Origin: Ichthyophonus hoferi
Taxonomy: Eukaryota > Opisthokonta > Ichthyosporea > Ichthyophonida > Ichthyophonidae
Assembly (NCBI GenBank): GCA_002751075.1
Contig: NAOQ01000029.1
Location: 13,372 to 48,210, forward strand
Direction of reading: 5' to 3'
DNA length: 34,839 bases
Position numbers and translations under genes: made by a program. Within the stretch, counting starts at the first letter, position 1. Each line of letters begins with the position of its first letter. Shown here in pieces: positions 34,611 to 34,839 of the stretch. A model generated the notes under the pieces. It had not been told where the DNA came from and made no database searches. It saw only the letters and a program-made list of their open reading frames with translations.

Positions 34611-34839
34611 CTATGGGGGAAGGGGTTGAGAATGAGTGTAGGCTATATATACCTCCACATACATACTATCGTACATATTATCACACATACTATCTTACCT
34701 ACTATCATATTTACTATCATACATACTATTATACATATTATCATACATACTGTCATACATACTGTCATATATACTATCATACATACTATCATACATACTA
34801 TCATACCTACTATTATACATATTATCATACATACTATCA
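34611..34839. repeat. ATACTATCATAC-type tandem repeat at right edge
   Basis: From about 34655 to the end the sequence is built of CATACATA/CTATCATA units with an 8-12 base period. It probably lies in an ANAPC4 intron, since the next upstream exon is not in the window. Its reverse complement matches the repeat near 30240. Confidence 0.85.

Noticed and set aside
34643-34828. Minus-strand frame of alternating I, C, M and V
   Set aside because: Pure tandem-repeat translation with no family resemblance.

Overview
The window is eukaryotic genomic DNA, AT-rich, with short GT-AG introns and no bacterial-style operons. The genes recognised (DUS4L, a CRELD family member, an SLC38-type transporter, ANAPC4) fit an animal. 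Compact genes, many short exons and small intergenic gaps suggest an early-branching metazoan such as a demosponge, but that placement is inference. I rebuilt the genes by hand, joining exons by splice site, codon phase and remembered family motifs.

Layout, left to right. 1-4988: no gene recognised, but a 154-base inverted repeat (2311-2464 / 3007-3160) is present. 4989-11129 (-): DUS4L-like tRNA dihydrouridine synthase, 11 exons, 324 residues, complete. 11130-11747: shared divergent upstream region. 11748-15371 (+): short CRELD-family ER/secreted protein, 7 exons, 269 residues; intron 1 holds a poly-T run and an assembly gap. 15372-17699: intergenic. 17700-23366 (+): SLC38-type amino-acid transporter, 10 exons, 487 residues, with several tandem repeats in its introns. 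23367-25066: convergent intergenic region with a polypurine tract. 25067-30053 (-): an unrecognised gene coding for an N-terminal JAZ/U1-type zinc finger followed by an all-helical, TPR-like body, about 11 exons. 30054-32073: intergenic. 32074-34610 (-): last six exons of ANAPC4; the 5' part lies beyond the right edge.

The genes do not form one pathway: tRNA modification, ER folding/secretion, amino-acid transport, an unknown protein and a cell-cycle ubiquitin ligase scaffold. The points most worth a second look are the unrecognised zinc-finger/helical gene and its one unresolved splice junction, a clear excess of the NF-Y-like heptamer CCAATCA/TGATTGG across introns and exons, degenerate 5-bp-period tandem repeats in several introns, two predicted G-quadruplex tracts on template strands, and a possible poison exon in the CRELD gene. 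No virus-like element, CRISPR array, tRNA or rRNA gene was seen.
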